From positions 4,249,501 through 4,313,500 of the forward strand of contig NZ_AP023360.1 of assembly GCF_018326265.1 (NCBI RefSeq): a stretch of 64,000 bases of DNA, in the 5' to 3' direction. The position numbers and the translations under genes are program-made. The notes beneath the pieces are model-generated. The model did not search any database and had not been told where the DNA came from. It saw only the letters and a program-made list of their open reading frames with translations. The DNA comes from Catellatospora sp. IY07-71. GTDB taxonomy: Bacteria; Actinomycetota; Actinomycetes; Mycobacteriales; Micromonosporaceae. This document shows, piece by piece, positions 53,279 through 61,802 of the stretch. Position 1 is the stretch's first letter, and each line of letters begins with the position of its first letter.

Positions 53279-56023
53279 ATGTGGTCCTCGTCCGTCAGCC
53301 GGCGCCGCGTCATGCAGGCCGCCGGCGCGGCAGCCGCCGCCACCGCCGTGCCCGCCGCCCTGGCGCCCGGCCGGGCCGCCGCGGCGCTGCCGCCCGCCCG
53401 CGCCGACGTCGGCGTCTCGGCGTACCCCTTCGAGCTGGGCCAGGTCCGGCTGACCGCCGGCCGCTGGCTCGACAACCAGAACCGCACCCTGAGCTACCTG
53501 CGCGACGTCAGCGTCGACCGGCTGATGTACGTCTTCCGCGCCAACCACCGCCTGTCGACCAACGGCGCGGCCGCGACCGGCGGCTGGGAGGCCCCGACGT
53601 TCCCGTTCCGCAGCCACAGCCAGGGGCACTTCCTGACCGCCTGGGCGCAGGCCTGGGCCGTGCTCGGCGACACCACCTGCCGGGACAAGGCTGACCAGAT
53701 GGTGTCGGCGCTTGCCGCCTGCCAGGCCAACAACGGCGCGGCCGGGTTCAGCACCGGCTACCTGTCCGGCTTCCCCGAGTCCGACTTCACCGCGCTGGAG
53801 GCACGCACCCTGAGCAACGGCAACGTGCCCTACTACGCGCTGCACAAGACGCTCGCCGGGCTGCTCGACGTCTGGCGGTACGTCGGCAGCACGCAGGCCC
53901 GCGACGTGTTGCTCGCGCTGGCCGGCTGGGTGGACTGGCGCACCGGGCGGCTCACCTCGGCGCAGCTGCAGGCCATGCTGGGCACCGAGTTCGGCGGGAT
54001 GAACGCCGTGCTCACCGACCTCTACCAGCAGACCGGCGACGCCCGCTGGCTGACCGCGGCGCAGCGCTTCGACCACGCCGCCGTGTTCAACCCGCTCGCG
54101 TCGAACTCGGACCAGCTCAACGGGCTGCACGCGAACACCCAGGTGCCCAAGTGGATCGGCGCGGCGCGCGAGTACAAGGCCACCGGCACCACCCGCTACC
54201 GCGACATCGCGGCCAACGCCTGGAACATCTGCGTCAACGCGCACACCTACGTGATCGGCGGCAACAGCCAGGCCGAGCACTTCCGCGCCCCCAACGCCAT
54301 CGCCGGGTACCTCACCAACGACACCGCCGAGGCGTGCAACACGTACAACATGCTGAAGCTGACCCGCGAGCTGTGGCTCACCAGCCCCGACAACGCCGCC
54401 TACTTCGACTTCTACGAGCGGGCGCTGCTCAACCACCTGATCGGCCAGCAGAACCCGGCCGACGGGCACGGCCACTTCACCTACTTCACCCCGCTGCGCC
54501 CCGGCGGGCGGCGCGGGGTCGGCCCGGCCTGGGGCGGCGGCACCTGGAGCACCGACTACACGACGTTCTGGTGCTGCCAGGGCACCGGCATCGAGACCAA
54601 CACCAAGCTGATGGACTCGATCTACTTCTACAACGGCACCACGCTGACCGTGAACCTGTACGTGCCCTCGGTGCTGACCTGGAGCTCGCGCGGCATCACG
54701 GTCACCCAGTCCACCTCGTACCCCGTCGCCGACACCACGACGCTGACCGTCACCGGCAGCGTGAGCGGCTCGTGGTCCATGCGCCTGCGCATCCCCGCCT
54801 GGACCACCGGCGCGACGATCAGCGTCAACGGCGTGGCGCAGAGCATCACGGCCACGCCCGGCACGTACGCCACGCTGACCCGCTCCTGGACCTCCGGCGA
54901 CACGGTGACCGTGAAGCTGCCCATGCGGGTGATCATGCAGGCGGCCAACGACAACGCCAACGTCTCCGCCGTCACCTACGGGCCCGTCGTGCTGGCGGGC
55001 AACTACGGCAACACCACCCTGTCCGCCCTGCCCGCGCTCACCACTTCCAGCGTCACCCGCACTTCCACCAGCTCGCTGGCGTTCACCGCCACGGCCAACG
55101 GGGCCACGGTCAACCTCGGCCCGTTCCACGACGCACACGGCTTCAACTACACCGTCTACTGGAACGCCGCAGGCCAGGGCGGCGGCACCGCGGGGGCGGT
55201 GTTCCGGCTGGTCAACGTGGCCAGCGGGCTGGTCCTCGGGGTGCAGAACATGTCGACCGCCGACGGCGGCCTGGCCGTGCAGTGGGCCGACAACGGCACC
55301 GCCGACCACAACTGGGAGCTGCTCGTGGACGGCTCGGCGCTGCGGCTGCGCAACGCGCACAGCGCCAAGGTGCTCGGCGTGGAGAACATGTCGACCGCCG
55401 ACAACGCCCGCGTCCTGCAGTGGGCCGACAACGGCACCGCCGACCACCGGTGGACCGTCGCCGACAACGGCGACGGCTCGCACAAGCTCCGCAACGTGCA
55501 CACCGGCAAGCTGCTGGCCGTCCTCAACGGCTCCACGGCGCAGGGCGCGCAGGCGGTGCAGGACCAGGACAACGGCAGCACCGACAACCTGTGGCGCTTC
55601 GTGCCCGAGGGCGCCCGGCGCATCCAGAACGTGGCCAGCGGCATGGTCCTCGGCGTGCAGAACATGTCGACCGCCGACGGCGGCCTGGTGCTGCAGTGGG
55701 GCGACACCGGCACCGCCGACCACCTGTGGACCGCCGTCGTCGACACCGGCGGCTACCTGCGGCTGCGCAACGGCAACAGCGCCAAGGTGCTCGGCGTGGA
55801 GAACATGTCCACCGCCACCGGGGCCCGGGTCATGCAGTGGGCCGACAACGGCACCGCCGACCACCGCTGGCGGCTGCGCCACGGCGGCAACGGCACCTTC
55901 CGCATCCAGTGCGCCAACGGCGGCCTGGTGCTCGGCGTCAGCGGCGGCTCCACGGCGCAGGGCGCGCAGATCGTCACCGTCGCCGACGGCACCGGCGGGG
56001 ACCGGCTCTGGCGCTTCCTCTGA
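53279..56023 (+). CDS. Tat-exported GH127 beta-L-arabinofuranosidase with two ricin-type lectin domains
   Basis: A 914-residue secreted enzyme. The start SRRRVMQAAGAAAAATAVPA is a twin-arginine signal. The GH127 barrel and beta-sandwich cover about 45-635; FWCCQGTGIE (about residue 430) contains the paired Cys of the zinc/nucleophile site of HypBA1-type enzymes, and EACNTYNMLKLTRELW precedes it. Residues about 640-914 form two tandem beta-trefoil (RICIN/CBM13) domains with repeated VLGVENMSTA and QWADNGTADHRW units, three per domain. It should remove terminal beta-L-arabinofuranosyl residues from plant glycoproteins or arabinans. The divergent LacI gene and the operator at 53098 predict sugar-inducible expression. 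The GH43 enzyme nearby may act with it. Confidence 0.9.
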   Translation: MWSSSVSRRRVMQAAGAAAAATAVPAALAPGRAAAALPPARADVGVSAYPFELGQVRLTAGRWLDNQNRTLSYLRDVSVDRLMYVFRANHRLSTNGAAATGGWEAPTFPFRSHSQGHFLTAWAQAWAVLGDTTCRDKADQMVSALAACQANNGAAGFSTGYLSGFPESDFTALEARTLSNGNVPYYALHKTLAGLLDVWRYVGSTQARDVLLALAGWVDWRTGRLTSAQLQAMLGTEFGGMNAVLTDLYQQTGDARWLTAAQRFDHAAVFNPLASNSDQLNGLHANTQVPKWIGAAREYKATGTTRYRDIAANAWNICVNAHTYVIGGNSQAEHFRAPNAIAGYLTNDTAEACNTYNMLKLTRELWLTSPDNAAYFDFYERALLNHLIGQQNPADGHGHFTYFTPLRPGGRRGVGPAWGGGTWSTDYTTFWCCQGTGIETNTKLMDSIYFYNGTTLTVNLYVPSVLTWSSRGITVTQSTSYPVADTTTLTVTGSVSGSWSMRLRIPAWTTGATISVNGVAQSITATPGTYATLTRSWTSGDTVTVKLPMRVIMQAANDNANVSAVTYGPVVLAGNYGNTTLSALPALTTSSVTRTSTSSLAFTATANGATVNLGPFHDAHGFNYTVYWNAAGQGGGTAGAVFRLVNVASGLVLGVQNMSTADGGLAVQWADNGTADHNWELLVDGSALRLRNAHSAKVLGVENMSTADNARVLQWADNGTADHRWTVADNGDGSHKLRNVHTGKLLAVLNGSTAQGAQAVQDQDNGSTDNLWRFVPEGARRIQNVASGMVLGVQNMSTADGGLVLQWGDTGTADHLWTAVVDTGGYLRLRNGNSAKVLGVENMSTATGARVMQWADNGTADHRWRLRHGGNGTFRIQCANGGLVLGVSGGSTAQGAQIVTVADGTGGDRLWRFL

Positions 56024-56197
56024 TCGGCTGACGGGCGGGGTCCGTTCGGGGCCCCGCCCGACCCGCCGCGCCGACCCACCACCAGGGCGGACACCGCCGT
56101 CCGGCGGCTATCGTGCACGTGCGCCGGCAGCTCACCGGAACAGCCGGCACTGCCGCCGGCCACTGCCGCGCTCGGATCCAGCGCGGAGCAGTGGTAC

Positions 56198-57418
56198 ATG
56201 GCGGCGACATCGCAGCGTACGGCCGAAGGCCTCATCCCCGGCCCGCCGATCGTGCGCCGCAGGCTCGGCGGCATGGACCGCCTGGCGCTCGGCCTGCTCG
56301 CCGCCGGCGGCCTGGCCGTCGGCACGGGGCTGCTCCCGGCCGCCGCGGCGGGCGCCACCGTCACCCGCCTGGCGCCCCTGCTGCTGTTCCTCGCCGCGGT
56401 CACCGTGCTGGCCGAGCTGACCGCCCGCGCCGAGGTGTTCGACGTGCTCGCCGCCCGGGTCACCATCGCCGGGCGGGGCAGCAACCGCCTGCTGTTCCTG
56501 CTGTGCGTCGGGTTCGCCGGGCTCACCACGGTCGTGCTCAACCTCGACACCACGGCCGTGCTGCTCACCCCGGTCATGCTGGCCACCGCCGCGCGCGCCG
56601 GGCTCGCCGCGCTGCCGCTGGCCATGACCACGGTGTGGCTGGCCAACACCGCCAGCCTGCTGCTGCCGGTGTCGAACCTGACCAACCTGCTGGCCGCCGA
56701 CCGGATCGGCCTCGGCCCGCTCGATTTCGCCGGCCGCATGCTGCTGCCGCAGGTCGCGGCGCTCGCGGTGACCGCCGCCTGCCTGTGGTTCTTCTACTGG
56801 CGGCGCAACCCGCGCGCCTATCAGCCGCCCGCGCCCCACCGGCCCGCCGACCGGCGGCTGTTCATCGCGGGTGCCGTGAGCTGCGGGGTGTTCATCGCCG
56901 CCATCCTCGCCGGGGTGCCGCTGGGCGCCGCGGCGGCGGTCTGCGCGCTGGGACTGGCCGGGGCGTACGCCGCCTGGGGCCGCCACCACCTGCGCTGGTC
57001 GCTGCTGCCGTGGCGGCTGGTGGTGTTCGTGACCGGCCTGATGCTGGTCGTGGACACGGTCAGCCGGCACGGCCTGGGCGCGCTCACCGCCGCGCTGGCC
57101 GGCGAGGGGCTGGGCGCGGGCGGCACGGTGCGCGCGGCTGCCGCGGGCGGCCTGCTGGCGAACCTGGTCAACAACCTGCCCGCGTACACCGCCGGAGAGA
57201 GCGTGCTGACCGGCCGCGACCCGCTGCTGGCGCTGCTGATCGGCACCAACGTCGCCCCGCTGATCACCCCGTGGGCCTCCCTCGCCACCCTGCTGTGGCT
57301 GGAGCGCTGCCGCGCCGCCGGCCTCACCGTGCGCTGGCCGCGCTTCATGCTCACCGGCGCCGTCACAGCCACCGCGGCCCTCCTCGCCGCCTCGCTCACC
57401 CTCGCGACGGCGCGCTGA
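56198..57418 (+). CDS. SLC13/ArsB-superfamily membrane permease
   Basis: A 406-residue protein with about 10-11 membrane helices and the ion-transporter superfamily repeat: NLDTTAVLLTPVMLATA in the first half and NLVNNLPAYTAGESVLTG followed by LIGTNVAPLITPW in the second. These two motifs are shared by ArsB, NhaD and SLC13 transporters. The transported ion (arsenite, Na+/H+ or a dicarboxylate) cannot be decided. The start at 56198 is uncertain; ATG at 56273 (MDRLALGLLAAGG) begins right at the first helix. It stands alone between the GH127 and GH43 genes. Confidence 0.8.
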   Translation: MAATSQRTAEGLIPGPPIVRRRLGGMDRLALGLLAAGGLAVGTGLLPAAAAGATVTRLAPLLLFLAAVTVLAELTARAEVFDVLAARVTIAGRGSNRLLFLLCVGFAGLTTVVLNLDTTAVLLTPVMLATAARAGLAALPLAMTTVWLANTASLLLPVSNLTNLLAADRIGLGPLDFAGRMLLPQVAALAVTAACLWFFYWRRNPRAYQPPAPHRPADRRLFIAGAVSCGVFIAAILAGVPLGAAAAVCALGLAGAYAAWGRHHLRWSLLPWRLVVFVTGLMLVVDTVSRHGLGALTAALAGEGLGAGGTVRAAAAGGLLANLVNNLPAYTAGESVLTGRDPLLALLIGTNVAPLITPWASLATLLWLERCRAAGLTVRWPRFMLTGAVTATAALLAASLTLATAR

Positions 57419-57436
57419 CCGCCACCCAAGTCGGCC

Positions 57437-57503
57437 GATCTTGCGCGAACTGTGGGTGCGACACGCCTATGTCGCCCATAAAGGCAACACTTCCCGCAAG
57501 ATC
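57437..57503. repeat. GATC-bounded palindrome, family D copy 2
   Basis: GATCTTGCGCGAACTGTGGG at the left and a right arm ending CCCGCAAGATC. In reverse it matches the copy at 20544-20610 over most of its first 28 bases, so the two are in opposite orientations. Confidence 0.8.
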
Positions 57504-57547
57504 GACATGATCATGGGCGCGCAGCGGTGACTATAACGATATTCTTC

Positions 57548-57586
57548 GATAAAGTTTCCTTCTCGTTGTTCTCTCCTGCGGGAGAG
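57548..57586 (+). promoter_or_regulatory. Upstream elements of the GH43 gene
   Basis: GATAAAGTTTCCTT (57548-57561) resembles the chitinase promoter element. A 6-bp stem CTCTCC-TGCG-GGAGAG (57571-57586) lies between it and the strong ribosome site GAGGAGG (57594-57600). The stretch is clearly more AT-rich than its surroundings. Confidence 0.45.
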
Positions 57587-57603
57587 TGAGCTGAGGAGGA
57601 GCG

Positions 57604-58962
57604 ATGCCCCGCTCTCTGCCGTCCGCCGTCACCGCAGCGCTGGCGGTCGTGACGCTGGCCGTCACCATGGCCACCGTCCCGTCCCTGACCGCCGCACCCG
57701 CCGCCGCAGACGTCTCGATCGCCGCGACGACCGCGCCGGCGCTCGTGATCAACGGCGACTTCCCCGATCCCGACGTGTCGCGCTTCGACGGCGTCTACTA
57801 CGCGTACTCGACCAACAACGGCTTCGGCAACGTGCCCGTCGCCTCGGCGTCCTCGCTCACCGGCGCGTGGACCCGGCGCGGCGACGCGCTGCCCACCCTG
57901 GGCGCGTGGGCCAGCGGCGGGCTGACCTGGGCGCCCGAGGTGACTCGCCGCGCCGATGGCAGGTACGTGCTGTACTACACGGCCCGCAGCCGCACCGTCG
58001 GCCGCCAGTGCATCGGCGCGGCGCTGGCCAATTCGCCGCTCGGGCCGTTCACGCCGGTCGGCACCCAGCCGCTGGTCTGCAACGGCGGTGAGGGCGGAGA
58101 CATCGACGCGTCGAGTTTCGTGGACAGCAACGGCGCGCGGTACCTGCTCTACAAGGACGACGGCAATGCCATCGGGCAGCCCACCAGCCTGTGGCTGCAG
58201 GGGGTGGCCGCCGACGGCCTCACCTTCCAGGGCGGGCGCGTCGAGCTGCTGCGCAGCGGCCGGCCCGAGGAGGCGGGCGTCATCGAGGCGCCCGTGCTGA
58301 CCAAGGTCGGCAGCCAGTACGTGCTGTTCTACTCACTCGGCGGGTACGGCGGCGACGGCTACCAGACCAGCTACGCGACCTCGGCGGCGCTGACCGGGCC
58401 GTACACGAAGGCGTACCGCTCCCTGATCACCACGGACAGCGTCAACGGAGCGGTGCGCGGGCCGGGCGGGGCGGACGTGGTCCGCGACGCGGCCGGGGAC
58501 AGCATCGTGTTCCACGGCTGGATCAACAACTACAGCGCCCGCGGCATGTACGTCGCGGCGCTCGGCTGGTCGGGCGGCTTCCCGGTGGTACGCGGCAGCC
58601 GGGTGCGCACCGAGGCCGAACGCGGCACGCTGAACCACTGCTCGGTGCGCAACACCACGTCCGCGTCGCAGGGGCAGGTCGTGGCGTACATCGACTACGC
58701 CGACAGCTGGGTGCAGCTCAGCGTGTTCGCGCCCCGGGCCGGTGCCTATACGGTCTACGTCGCCTACTCGGCGGGCCTCGGCGACGCGCAGCACACGCTG
58801 ACCGTGAACGGCGCCGCGCCGGTGACGGTCAACTACCCGAACACGGGCTGGGAGACCTGGCGCCAGGCCCCGGTCGACGTCACCCTCAACGCGGGCACCA
58901 ACAGCATCCGCCTCACCCGCCTGACCCGCTGGGCCGAACTGGACTACATCGAGGTCGCCTAG
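57604..58962 (+). CDS. Secreted GH43 arabinanase/xylosidase-like enzyme with C-terminal CBM35-like domain
   Basis: A 452-residue secreted five-bladed propeller enzyme. A signal peptide (about 1-36, ending APAAADV) precedes the GH43 domain (about 45-330). The three acids are visible: base Asp in NGDFPDPDVSRFDG (about residue 55), the pKa Asp in GGDIDASSFVD (about 163) and general acid Glu in AGVIEAPVLTK (about 222). Residues about 335-452 form a beta-sandwich of the CBM35/CBM6 type (RVRTEAERGTLNHC, and RWAELDYIEVA at the end). It likely acts on arabinan or arabinoxylan side chains. GAGGAGG lies 3 nt before the ATG. Confidence 0.9.
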   Translation: MPRSLPSAVTAALAVVTLAVTMATVPSLTAAPAAADVSIAATTAPALVINGDFPDPDVSRFDGVYYAYSTNNGFGNVPVASASSLTGAWTRRGDALPTLGAWASGGLTWAPEVTRRADGRYVLYYTARSRTVGRQCIGAALANSPLGPFTPVGTQPLVCNGGEGGDIDASSFVDSNGARYLLYKDDGNAIGQPTSLWLQGVAADGLTFQGGRVELLRSGRPEEAGVIEAPVLTKVGSQYVLFYSLGGYGGDGYQTSYATSAALTGPYTKAYRSLITTDSVNGAVRGPGGADVVRDAAGDSIVFHGWINNYSARGMYVAALGWSGGFPVVRGSRVRTEAERGTLNHCSVRNTTSASQGQVVAYIDYADSWVQLSVFAPRAGAYTVYVAYSAGLGDAQHTLTVNGAAPVTVNYPNTGWETWRQAPVDVTLNAGTNSIRLTRLTRWAELDYIEVA

Positions 58963-58976
58963 CTCCGGCCCCTCCC

Positions 58977-59029
58977 TTGATCAAGATTCCGCCATGTCGT
59001 CCGAGCACCATGGCGGGAGCCTTGATCAA
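58977..59029. repeat. GATC-containing palindrome, family E copy 1
   Basis: TTGATCAAGATTCCGCCATG at the left pairs with CATGGCGGGAGCCTTGATCAA at the right with few mismatches. It lies between the convergent GH43 and PAP2-like genes and probably terminates both. Confidence 0.75.
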
Positions 59030-59063
59030 GCAGGAAGGCTGCGGTGGGCAGTCGCAACGGAGG

Positions 59064-59675
59064 TCACGGCAGGACCAGCGAGGTGAGCAGGGTGAGCGCG
59101 GTGGCGGCGCCGGCGAGGACGCCTGCGGCGACCTGGGCGACGTCGTGCGCGCCGAGGCGCAGCCGGGCCCAGCAGACGACCGCCACCAGGCCCCACGCCG
59201 CCGCGCCCGGGGCGCCCAGTGCTGCGGTCAGCAGCACGGCTGCGGCGGACACCGTCGCCGCGTGGGCGGACAGCTTCCAGACCAGGTTGACCAGTGTGGT
59301 CACGGCCAGCGCACCGCCGAGCACACCAACGGTGGCGAGCACCGTCACCGGCGCGCCAAGCAGCATCAGCAGACCGAATCCGGTCGCAACGGAGAGGACC
59401 GACAGCCCGAGCGGGATCGCCCTGTCCTCGCGGCGGTCGATGTGGTGGCTGTTCAGCCGCCCCCGGCGGACCCCGCTGAGGATGATGAGCAGCGGGATCA
59501 CCGCGGTGAACACGATGGCGGCGAGCCCCCACAGCGCGCCCCGGACCCCGGCGGTCAGCGCGCCGACGGCGGGCGGCAACAGTGCGGCGAACACGCCCGG
59601 CTGCAGGATCTCGGAGACGAGTGCGGCGGCCCGGTCGGCGCGGCCGGTCGCGACGGCTTCGGCGGTGTCGGTCAT
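59064..59675 (-). CDS. PAP2-like membrane protein
   Basis: A 203-residue protein with about five to six membrane helices. KLSAHAATVSAAAVLL (about residue 143) and ARLRLGAHDVAQVAAG (about residue 180) correspond to the second and third PAP2 (type 2 phosphatidic acid phosphatase) motifs. The first motif, normally KxxxxxxRP, is not clear, so catalytic activity is uncertain. It overlaps the upstream membrane gene by 4 bp (ATGA) and is the last gene of the XRE-ImmA-MAB_1171c operon. Confidence 0.75.
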   Translation of the reverse strand: MTDTAEAVATGRADRAAALVSEILQPGVFAALLPPAVGALTAGVRGALWGLAAIVFTAVIPLLIILSGVRRGRLNSHHIDRREDRAIPLGLSVLSVATGFGLLMLLGAPVTVLATVGVLGGALAVTTLVNLVWKLSAHAATVSAAAVLLTAALGAPGAAAWGLVAVVCWARLRLGAHDVAQVAAGVLAGAATALTLLTSLVLP

Positions 59676-60907
59676 GCGGGCAGTTCCCGTCCTTGCGTGG
59701 GGGTGGGGCGATCGGCCGTGCCGTCGCGGCGTAGTTCGTCGAGCACCTGGGCGGCCACCGGGCCGGAGAACTCGGCGGCGACCCGCAGCAGCCAGGCCAC
59801 CTCGGACGGCATGTCCTTGCCGCCCGGCTGCACGTCCCCGGTGCCGGTCGGCGCGTACCCGCTGACCTTGGCGTGCAGCGCGGCCTTCACGACGGCGGCC
59901 TCGACCGCGGCGGCGCGGCGGCGGCCGGACAGTCCCGCCGCGTCGGCGTGCCGCTCCGCGGCGGCCTGCACCTCGGCGTCCAGCCACGGTCGCAGCGACA
60001 GATAGACGTCGCGGATCTCGGTGGTGCGCCGGTACAGCGCCTGGTGCTCGCGCGCGAAGATGCAGCCGATGTTGTACGCGAACCGCCTGCCCGGCGTCTC
60101 CAGTAGGATCTCCGGGTGGGCGCCGGTGAGCGCCGCCCAGAACGGCCGCAGCCGGCAGCACTGGTAGGCGCGGTACGACTTCACCCAGGCGATGCCGAGG
60201 ATCGGCACGACCACGCTGAGGATCAGCGACACGATCGACAGGCCGAGACCGGTGAGGTACACCGGCACCAGCGCCGCGGGCAGGCCGGTCGCGCCGAGGT
60301 CGTCGGCCACGGCCGTGATCAGCCCGGTGCCGTTGTAGATCATGCCGGTCCAGCCGAACGCGACGAAGCACCACAGCCCGATCTTGATGTGGGTCAGGTG
60401 GGCGCGCCGGGCGTACCGCGGCACGAACTGGATGATCTGCACGGCGGTCCAGGCCAGGTAACCGAAGTAGACGGCCAGGTAGACGCTGATGCCGTGCTTG
60501 GTGGTGTTGTCGGCCTGCCAGTTGCCGTTGTTCTCCGCGGTGGGCGTCACCGCGAACGCGACGGCCATGGCGGCGACGGCCACGGCGAGCACCGCGAGGC
60601 GGACCAGCACCGCCCGCCCGACCCGGGGTGGCGGCGTCACCCAGTAGAGGATCATGATCTGGATCGCGGCGCAGGCGGCCATGGTGGTCGAGTTGGACAG
60701 CAGCCGGGCCAGGTTGTCCACTCCGGACGACCGGTCGATCGCGCTGTAGACGCCGGGCGTCAGCAGCAGCATCGCGGTGGCGCCCAGCGCCACGGTCAGC
60801 ACCCGGGAGACGCGTGCCCCGGACCGCCGGCTGGGGTTACGCCACAGGTCCACCGCCGCGGTCACGACGCCGAGCAGCAGTGCGGCCGAAAAGTATCGGG
60901 CGAACAT
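59672..60907 (-). CDS. MAB_1171c-type membrane protein
   Basis: A 411-residue protein: residues about 1-255 contain seven predicted membrane helices with NNGNWQADNTTKHGISVYLA in an outer loop and THIKIGLWCFVAFGWTGMIY in the core. Residues about 256-411 are a cytoplasmic helical domain (RLRPFWAALTGAHPEILLET, then FAYNIGCIFAREHQALYRRT). This layout matches the MAB_1171c family of putative transporters with a C-terminal DUF6545-like domain, commonly found next to XRE and ImmA/IrrE genes in actinobacteria. The function is unknown. ATG at 60907 lies inside the end of the protease gene (71-bp overlap). Confidence 0.8.
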   Translation of the reverse strand: MFARYFSAALLLGVVTAAVDLWRNPSRRSGARVSRVLTVALGATAMLLLTPGVYSAIDRSSGVDNLARLLSNSTTMAACAAIQIMILYWVTPPPRVGRAVLVRLAVLAVAVAAMAVAFAVTPTAENNGNWQADNTTKHGISVYLAVYFGYLAWTAVQIIQFVPRYARRAHLTHIKIGLWCFVAFGWTGMIYNGTGLITAVADDLGATGLPAALVPVYLTGLGLSIVSLILSVVVPILGIAWVKSYRAYQCCRLRPFWAALTGAHPEILLETPGRRFAYNIGCIFAREHQALYRRTTEIRDVYLSLRPWLDAEVQAAAERHADAAGLSGRRRAAAVEAAVVKAALHAKVSGYAPTGTGDVQPGGKDMPSEVAWLLRVAAEFSGPVAAQVLDELRRDGTADRPTPTQGRELPA

Positions 60908-61412
60908 GGGGGGTGGCCTCCCAGGAGGGGTCGAAGGTCTCCATGGCGCGGGCGAGGTCGTCGGCGACCGGATCACCGCCGGGCGAGGCGCCGAACCGGT
61001 TGAGGATCGCGCCGGCCAGCAGCTCCGCCTCGTGCTCCTGCCGGCCGCCGTACGGCAGCGCGAGGGTGGGGTCGGCCAGCATCCGCGGGTCGACGCCCGG
61101 ATGGCCCAGCAGCATGTGGCCGATCTCGTGCAGCACCAGGTGCAGCTGGTGCTGCGGGACGGACCGTTCCTCGTAGACGATCCAGTCGCCGCGGCCGGGC
61201 ACGTGGAACCAGAAGCTGGTGACCCCGGGCGGCAGTTGCCGCCCGGTGAGGTGGATCGGCTGGTGCCGGATCTCCCGCGAGACGTACTCGACGAAGCCGG
61301 CCAGGTCCCACGGCCGCGGCGGGTCCAGGGTGGCGACGATCCGGGCGCAGGCACGCCGGATCTCGCGCAGGTCACCCACCTGGGTTCGCCTCCCCGTGCT
61401 CGGCCGGTCCAA
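60837..61412 (-). CDS. ImmA/IrrE-family metallopeptidase
   Basis: A 191-residue protein with the zinc-protease motif HEIGHMLLGHPG (about residues 95-106) and a downstream Glu-rich helix EHEAELLAGAIL that supplies the third ligand. Family members cut XRE-type repressors (ImmA on ImmR, IrrE on DdrO). The XRE gene immediately upstream, only 12 bp away, is the natural candidate substrate. The C-terminal 45 residues beyond the fold overlap the start of the membrane gene. The start is uncertain within a few codons (61412 used). Confidence 0.85.
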   Translation of the reverse strand: MDRPSTGRRTQVGDLREIRRACARIVATLDPPRPWDLAGFVEYVSREIRHQPIHLTGRQLPPGVTSFWFHVPGRGDWIVYEERSVPQHQLHLVLHEIGHMLLGHPGVDPRMLADPTLALPYGGRQEHEAELLAGAILNRFGASPGGDPVADDLARAMETFDPSWEATPHVRPILFGRTAARRRDRGGGPVA

Positions 61413-61424
61413 GGAAGCTGGATC

Positions 61425-61802
61425 CTACCGATCGGCGCCGTCCGGGCCCTCGGCCAGGATCTCGTCGATCAGCGCCTTGACCCCGCGCAGCGCCTCGGCG
61501 TCCAACCGGGACGCCCGGAACGCGATGGAGGCGACCTCCTCCGACTGCGGCCGGAAGCCGGCCTTCGACGGGGGGATCAGGTATGCCGCGTCCTTGCCGA
61601 AGAAGCCGGCGATGCCCACCAGCACGTTGACGTGCGGGTCGGCCACCCGGCCGTTGGCGATCTCCGCGATGTGGGTGTGCGAGCACCCCACGGCGGCGGC
61701 GACCTCGCGGGTGGTCCAGCGCCGGCCGTCGGGGCGGCGGTGCGTCTCGAACAGCTGCGCCACCCGCGCGGCGATCGTCTCGCCCCCGGTCTGCCTGCTC
61801 AT
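61425..61802 (-). CDS. XRE-family regulator (EspR/BldD-like helix-turn-helix)
   Basis: A 125-residue regulator. Residues about 8-75 form the helix-turn-helix: RVAQLFETHRRPDGRRWTTR, EVAAAVGCSHTHIAEIANGR and PHVNVLVGIAGFFGK resemble the EspR-type and related actinobacterial XRE domains with an insert after the first helix. The C-terminal helix (LDAEALRGVKALIDEILAEG) probably dimerises. It is the first gene of a four-gene operon with an ImmA/IrrE protease, two membrane proteins and an AT-rich promoter region in front. It likely represses its own operon. Confidence 0.85.
   Translation of the reverse strand: MSRQTGGETIAARVAQLFETHRRPDGRRWTTREVAAAVGCSHTHIAEIANGRVADPHVNVLVGIAGFFGKDAAYLIPPSKAGFRPQSEEVASIAFRASRLDAEALRGVKALIDEILAEGPDGADR

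Noticed and set aside
53159-55882. 907-codon open frame antisense to the GH127 gene
   Set aside because: It consists of low-complexity Val/Gly/Ala/His repeats arising from the ricin-type repeats read backwards.
57571-57586. CTCTCC-TGCG-GGAGAG upstream of GH43 as a fifth LacI operator
   Set aside because: The half-sites are in the opposite order to GGAGAG-CG-CTCTCC and the centre differs, so it is better seen as a small hairpin.
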